Assembly (NCBI GenBank): GCA_022508805.1 | Contig: JAFLUM010000002.1 | Location: 179,394 to 217,262, forward strand | Length of the DNA stretch: 37,869 bases | Source of the DNA: Oscillospiraceae bacterium | Lineage (GTDB): Bacteria; Bacillota; Clostridia; Oscillospirales; Acutalibacteraceae | Direction: 5' to 3' | Part shown: positions 34,625 to 37,869 of the stretch, in pieces | Layout of the letters: every line of letters starts with the position of its first letter | Numbering within the stretch: the stretch's first letter is position 1 | The notes under the pieces: generated by a model | What the model saw: the letters and a program-made list of their open reading frames with translations, nothing else | What the model was told of the DNA's origin: nothing | Database searches by the model: none | Program-made: the position numbers and the translations under genes

Positions 34625-34652
34625 GTAATTTGTATATAAATGTACAAATTAC
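34625..34652. promoter_or_regulatory. Operator-like palindrome over a candidate nadB promoter
   Basis: GTAATTTGTA (34625-34634) and TACAAATTAC (34643-34652) are perfect complements separated by 8 bases. On the minus strand the palindrome covers the spacer and -10 of a candidate promoter: TTGAGT (34660-34655), 16-base spacer, TATATA (34638-34633). That leaves a leader of about 95 bases before nadB. The layout fits a dimeric repressor; NiaR, the nicotinate repressor of many Firmicutes, is one candidate, but I cannot confirm its motif. Confidence 0.5.
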
Positions 34653-34695
34653 CAACTCAATATACAGAAAAATCACAAATTCATACGCTGTTTGC

Positions 34696-34724
34696 TTGAC
34701 ATAATTTGAAGCTTATGATATACT
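34696..34724 (+). promoter_or_regulatory. Promoter of scfA
   Basis: TTGACA (34696-34701), a 17-base spacer and TATACT (34719-34724). The -35 is a perfect match and the -10 has five of six bases. It lies about 50 bases before the scfA start codon, with GGAG at 34765-34768. Confidence 0.85.
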
Positions 34725-34776
34725 TTCACGGTAGACTTATTTGTCCGATTTTATTTTTTAGATTGGAGTTTTTTAA

Positions 34777-34926
34777 ATGGAAAGAATCAGAACTATCGAA
34801 ACAAGAGATCTTGTAGAGAGTGCCGAAAAAGGCGGCTGCGGTGAGTGCCAGACTTCTTGCCAGTCAGCTTGCAAAACCTCCTGCGGTGTTGCTAACCAGC
34901 AGTGCGAAAACTGCGAGGAGAAATAA
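34777..34926 (+). CDS. scfA: SCIFF (six-cysteine-in-forty-five) RiPP precursor peptide, variant
   Basis: A 49-residue ribosomal peptide precursor. It has the family's leader (MERIRTIETRDLVESAEK) and the very conserved core CGECQTSCQSACKTSC, then a short tail GVANQQCENCEEK. SCIFF peptides are modified by a dedicated radical SAM enzyme that joins a cysteine to a nearby residue by a thioether bond, and they are near-universal in Clostridia. Two points differ from the usual sequence as I recall it: the residue after the last cysteine of the core (position 37) is Gly where characterised SCIFFs have the acceptor Thr, and there is a seventh cysteine (Cys46). Cysteines are 21, 24, 28, 32, 36, 43 and 46. 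The gene has its own promoter, a good ribosome binding site and a terminator before the maturase. Confidence 0.95.
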   Translation: MERIRTIETRDLVESAEKGGCGECQTSCQSACKTSCGVANQQCENCEEK

Positions 34927-34955
34927 TTTTCGTTTTATTTAAGACGCACTAAAGG

Positions 34956-34987
34956 CAGGTAATGCAGTTTTGTATTACCTGTTTTTT
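34956..34987 (+). terminator. Intrinsic terminator/attenuator between scfA and scfB
   Basis: CAGGTAAT (34956-34963) pairs perfectly with ATTACCTG (34974-34981) across a 10-base loop, followed by six T residues. It ends 16 bases before the scfB start. Most transcripts should stop here, with read-through giving a smaller amount of maturase. Confidence 0.85.
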
Positions 34988-35003
34988 ATCATCGGAGGAA
35001 GAT

Positions 35004-36368
35004 ATGGTACATCAGTATAAGCTAAACGGCTATAACATAGTTCTTGATACCTGCAGCGGTTCAGTGCATCTGACGGATGAGGTAGCCTTTGACATTATTG
35101 CTGTTTTTAAAGAAAAATCGGCTAATGAGATAGCAGAATACATAACCGAAAAATACAAGGACGAAAAAATTACAACGCAGGATGTATTTGACTGTATTGA
35201 AGATATAAAAGCACTTGAAAGCGCAGGCAAGCTGTTCACACCCGACACATATGAGGATATGGCCTTCGACTTCAAAAGCCGTAATACAGTAGTCAAGGCG
35301 CTATGCCTGCACGTGGCGCACACCTGCAACCTAAACTGCGAATACTGCTTTGCAAGCCAAGGCAAATATCACGGTGAACGGGCGCTTATGAGCTATGAAA
35401 CGGGAAAGCGTGCTCTTGATTTCCTTATTGAAAATTCAGGAACACGACGTAATCTTGAGGTTGACTTTTTCGGCGGAGAGCCGCTGATGAATTTTGAGGT
35501 GGTAAAACAGCTCGTTGGATACGCTCGAGAGCAGGAAAAAATACATAACAAAAATTTCCGCTTTACGCTCACTACCAACGGTGTACTCATTGACGACGAT
35601 GTTATCGACTTTTGCAACAAAGAAATGAGCAATGTGGTCTTAAGCCTTGACGGCAGAAAAGAGGTCCACGACCGCTGGCGCAAGGACTACCTCGGACGTG
35701 GAAGCTATGATATTATAGTTCCTAAATTTCAAGAATTTGTACGTCGTCGCGGCGGTAAGAATTACTATATACGCGGCACGTTTACACACAATAACACAGA
35801 CTTTACTAACGATATTTTTCATATGGCAGATTCAGGCTTTACAGAGCTTAGTATGGAACCTGTGGTTTGCTCCCCCGAGGACGCAAGCGCATTGACTGAA
35901 GACGATTTGCCTGTTCTTTTTGAGCAGTATGAGATACTTGCCAAAGAGATGATCCGCCGCAAAAAGGCAGGTAACGGATTCACATTCTATCACTATATGC
36001 TTGATTTAAAGCACGGTCCGTGCATTTATAAGCGCATTTCGGGCTGCGGCTCCGGCACGGAGTATATGGCTGTTACGCCCGCCGGCGAGCTTTACCCCTG
36101 CCACCAGTTTGTGGGCGATAAAAAATATCTGCTGGGCAATATTTACGACGGCGTTACGAATAAGGAAATTCAAAATGAATTTAAGCTCTGCAACGCATAT
36201 GCGCGATCGGAATGTAAGGACTGCTGGGCAAAGCTTTACTGCTCGGGCGGGTGTGCGGCTAACTCGTATCATTCCACGGGAAAAATCACAGGTATTTATA
36301 AATACGGCTGTGAGCTGTTTAAAAAGCGTATTGAGTGCGCCGTAATGCTGCAGGTGGCAGATAAATAA
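35004..36368 (+). CDS. scfB: SCIFF maturase, radical SAM / SPASM thioether-forming enzyme
   Basis: A 454-residue radical SAM enzyme that cross-links the SCIFF peptide. An N-terminal peptide-recognition region (about residues 1-90, MVHQYKLNGYNIVLDTCSGS and onward) precedes the radical SAM motif HTCNLNCEYCFA with cluster cysteines 108, 112 and 115. The partial TIM barrel carries DFFGGEPLMNFE and TTNGVL; the C-terminal SPASM region has GCGSGTEYMAVTPAGELYPC and CKDCWAKLYCSGGCAANS, giving ligands for two further 4Fe-4S clusters. The ATG at 35004 has GGAGGAAG directly upstream; the longer frame to 34962 runs through the terminator. It pairs with scfA and is followed after 15 bases by the decarboxylase gene, so the two may be cotranscribed. 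Confidence 0.95.
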   Translation: MVHQYKLNGYNIVLDTCSGSVHLTDEVAFDIIAVFKEKSANEIAEYITEKYKDEKITTQDVFDCIEDIKALESAGKLFTPDTYEDMAFDFKSRNTVVKALCLHVAHTCNLNCEYCFASQGKYHGERALMSYETGKRALDFLIENSGTRRNLEVDFFGGEPLMNFEVVKQLVGYAREQEKIHNKNFRFTLTTNGVLIDDDVIDFCNKEMSNVVLSLDGRKEVHDRWRKDYLGRGSYDIIVPKFQEFVRRRGGKNYYIRGTFTHNNTDFTNDIFHMADSGFTELSMEPVVCSPEDASALTEDDLPVLFEQYEILAKEMIRRKKAGNGFTFYHYMLDLKHGPCIYKRISGCGSGTEYMAVTPAGELYPCHQFVGDKKYLLGNIYDGVTNKEIQNEFKLCNAYARSECKDCWAKLYCSGGCAANSYHSTGKITGIYKYGCELFKKRIECAVMLQVADK

Positions 36369-36383
36369 GTTAGAGGTACAGTT

Positions 36384-37730
36384 TTGGACACGCCGATTTT
36401 TGATTTTGTGAAAAATTACACAAAAAGTCAAAGGACCCGACTGCATATGCCGGGTCATAAGGGTGTGCCTTTTCTCGGCTGTGAGGGCTACGATATTACT
36501 GAAATCGGCGGTGCGGACGAGCTGTACTGCCCCAACGGAATAATACTTGAAAGCGAAAAAAATGCATCTAAGCTTTTCGGAACTGCGCGCACGGTATACT
36601 CTGCAGGCGGATCGTCGCAAAGTATAAATGCAATGCTGTTTTTGGCATATTCCAAGGCTGAAAAAGACGGCACTCGTTCTTTTGTACTTGCAGGCAGGAA
36701 TGCGCACAAATCGTTTATATATGCCGCCGCAAAGCTGAATATTGACGTCGAGTGGATTTATCCGCAAAACAGTAAGGATATTTGCAGTTGTGTTATTACT
36801 CCCGAAATGCTGCAAAATGCACTTGCAAAGCTTAATAAAAAGCCGTTTGCCGTGTTTGTGACAAGTCCTGATTATCTCGGCAAAATGACGGATATACGCG
36901 GACTGTCAAAAATATGCAGACAGTATGATATCCCCCTGCTTGTGGATAACGCGCACGGGGCATACACAGCATTTCTTGAAAAAAATGCTCACCCTATTCA
37001 TTTAGGTGCGGATATATGCTGTGATTCAGCGCATAAAACTCTTCCTGTCCTGACAGGCGGCGGATATTTGCATATTGCGAATGATGACCGCTTTGGTTTT
37101 GCTGACGGAGCGGTAAGGGCAATGGAAATTTTCGGCTCTACAAGTCCGTCATATTTGATTCTTTCCTCACTTGATCTTTGCAATAAATATATAAGCGAGG
37201 ATATAAAAAAAGATTTGTGTGACTGTGTGAAAAAAGCGGCAAAAATCAAAAAACTTATGAAAAAAATCGGTATTCCCGATATATCAGATGAGCCTTTAAA
37301 AATCACTGCTGATTTTTCGGAATTCACTGCTCCTGAAGGCGGATTTTCACAGTATTTCAGAGACTGCGGTATTGAATATGAATATGCTGACGGCGAAAAT
37401 ACAGTATTTATGCTCTCTCCGCAGAACAGTGATGAGGATTTCCAAAAATTAGAATCAGCATTTAAGAATTTGCCGTTAGGAATAAGGAATACATCAAGAG
37501 AGATTTTACCGATATTTCCCGCCCGGCGGGCTATGAGTGTCAGAGATGCGGTATTTTCGCAAAGCGAAGAAACAGACGTTTTTTGCGCCTTGGACAGAGT
37601 TTGCGCCTCGCCTACGGTATCCTGCCCCCCTGCCGTTCCCATTGCAGTGAGCGGTGAAATTATAAACGAAGATCATATCCGACTTTTTAAACGGTACGGT
37701 ATAAATAAAATTGCGGTTGTAACGGAATAG
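36384..37730 (+). CDS. Orn/Lys/Arg-type PLP decarboxylase
   Basis: A fold-type I PLP decarboxylase of the ornithine/lysine/arginine family, 448 residues. It shows the N-terminal RLHMPGHKG, the PLP-binding lysine in CDSAHKTLPVLTGGGYLH, the DNAHGAY motif and FGSTSPSYLILSSLD. It is shorter than Bacillus SpeA/YaaO (about 480-490) at the C-terminal end, as seen in YaaO-type proteins of Clostridia. The start is a TTG (36384-36386) with GAGG about 8 nt upstream; no ATG comes before the conserved LHMPGHKG. The substrate (arginine, lysine or ornithine) cannot be decided. It lies 15 bases after scfB. No clear terminator follows before the tRNA promoter. Confidence 0.88.
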   Translation: MDTPIFDFVKNYTKSQRTRLHMPGHKGVPFLGCEGYDITEIGGADELYCPNGIILESEKNASKLFGTARTVYSAGGSSQSINAMLFLAYSKAEKDGTRSFVLAGRNAHKSFIYAAAKLNIDVEWIYPQNSKDICSCVITPEMLQNALAKLNKKPFAVFVTSPDYLGKMTDIRGLSKICRQYDIPLLVDNAHGAYTAFLEKNAHPIHLGADICCDSAHKTLPVLTGGGYLHIANDDRFGFADGAVRAMEIFGSTSPSYLILSSLDLCNKYISEDIKKDLCDCVKKAAKIKKLMKKIGIPDISDEPLKITADFSEFTAPEGGFSQYFRDCGIEYEYADGENTVFMLSPQNSDEDFQKLESAFKNLPLGIRNTSREILPIFPARRAMSVRDAVFSQSEETDVFCALDRVCASPTVSCPPAVPIAVSGEIINEDHIRLFKRYGINKIAVVTE

Positions 37731-37755
37731 AACACTAATTTTTTAAAAAAAGATG

Positions 37756-37784
37756 TTGACATTTTAACCCAGTAGTGGTAATAT
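37756..37784 (+). promoter_or_regulatory. Promoter of tRNA-Arg
   Basis: A perfect TTGACA (37756-37761), a 17-base spacer and TAATAT (37779-37784), 24 bases upstream of the first base of the tRNA. It is strong, as expected for a stable RNA. Confidence 0.85.
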
Positions 37785-37808
37785 ATTTGGGCAGTAAAAA
37801 CTGAATAT

Positions 37809-37869
37809 GCGCCGGTAGCTCAGCTGGATAGAGTGTTTGGCTACGAACCAAAAGGTCGGGGGTTCGAAT
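37809..37869 (+). tRNA. tRNA-Arg(ACG), 3' end cut by window edge
   Basis: The first 61 bases of a tRNA: acceptor 5' strand GCGCCGG, D arm GCTCAGCTGGATAGAGT, anticodon arm TTTGG-CTACGAA-CCAAA with anticodon ACG, variable loop AGGTC and the start of the T arm GGGGGTTCGAAT. ACG, read as ICG after deamination, decodes CGU/CGC/CGA arginine codons. The 3' acceptor strand and tail lie beyond the window. Confidence 0.95.

Noticed and set aside
36006-36815. A 269-codon open frame on the minus strand opposite scfB and the decarboxylase gene
   Set aside because: Antisense to two genes with clear catalytic motifs; no ribosome binding site or family motif.

Overview
The window looks like a chromosomal segment of an anaerobic, spore-forming Clostridia member, most likely Oscillospirales/Ruminococcaceae-like. 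This rests on gene content rather than on a search: SpoIIP, Gpr, SpoVAE, a sigma-H-like factor, a SpoIID/LytB-domain protein and YpeB are all sporulation or germination genes. A flavodiiron protein and the SCIFF ribosomal peptide with its radical SAM maturase are typical of anaerobic Clostridia. No phage, plasmid or transposase gene is visible, so most of the window is ordinary core genome with a few accessory touches.

Layout. 1-4.4 kb: spoIIP (cut by the window edge) and gpr on the minus strand, divergent from rpsT; a 59-residue membrane peptide; then spoVAE, a zinc-ribbon protein and a sigma-H-like gene on the minus strand. 4.3-8.7 kb: phosphoglucomutase with a tiny 32-residue membrane peptide coupled behind it, divergent from yifB/comM and an unknown two-TM protein. 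8.7-12.5 kb: thiT under a TPP riboswitch, recD2 with a small membrane protein, and RNase P RNA, all on the minus strand.

12.5-22.9 kb is a long minus-strand run starting from one strong promoter: cysteine desulfurase, thiI, cinA C-terminal domain, two tandem class B sortases, a SpoIID-domain membrane protein, galE, lemA, a TPM-domain protein and a HAD phosphatase. Several genes overlap by 4-8 nt, so it reads as one operon that mixes tRNA thiolation with cell-surface work. 22.97-23.13 kb holds a MITE-like inverted-repeat element next to ypeB, which has no sleB beside it.

25-27.8 kb: a flavodiiron protein fused to a flavin-reductase domain and a rubredoxin (all the parts of an NAD(P)H to O2/NO chain in one polypeptide), followed by a beta-propeller glycosidase. 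27.9-34.5 kb: the minus-strand run nadB-nadC-folC-GH38 alpha-mannosidase, with an operator-like palindrome over its likely promoter. 34.7-37.9 kb: scfA (SCIFF), an intrinsic terminator, scfB, an Orn/Lys/Arg decarboxylase and the start of tRNA-Arg(ACG).

The most interesting signals are: the SCIFF peptide, which has a seventh cysteine and a glycine where the characterised thioether acceptor threonine lies; the terminator set between scfA and scfB; the three-module flavodiiron fusion; the paired sortases with a shared extra C-terminal motif beside a SpoIID-domain protein; the MITE-like element; and two short membrane peptides. No function is claimed for unrecognised genes.
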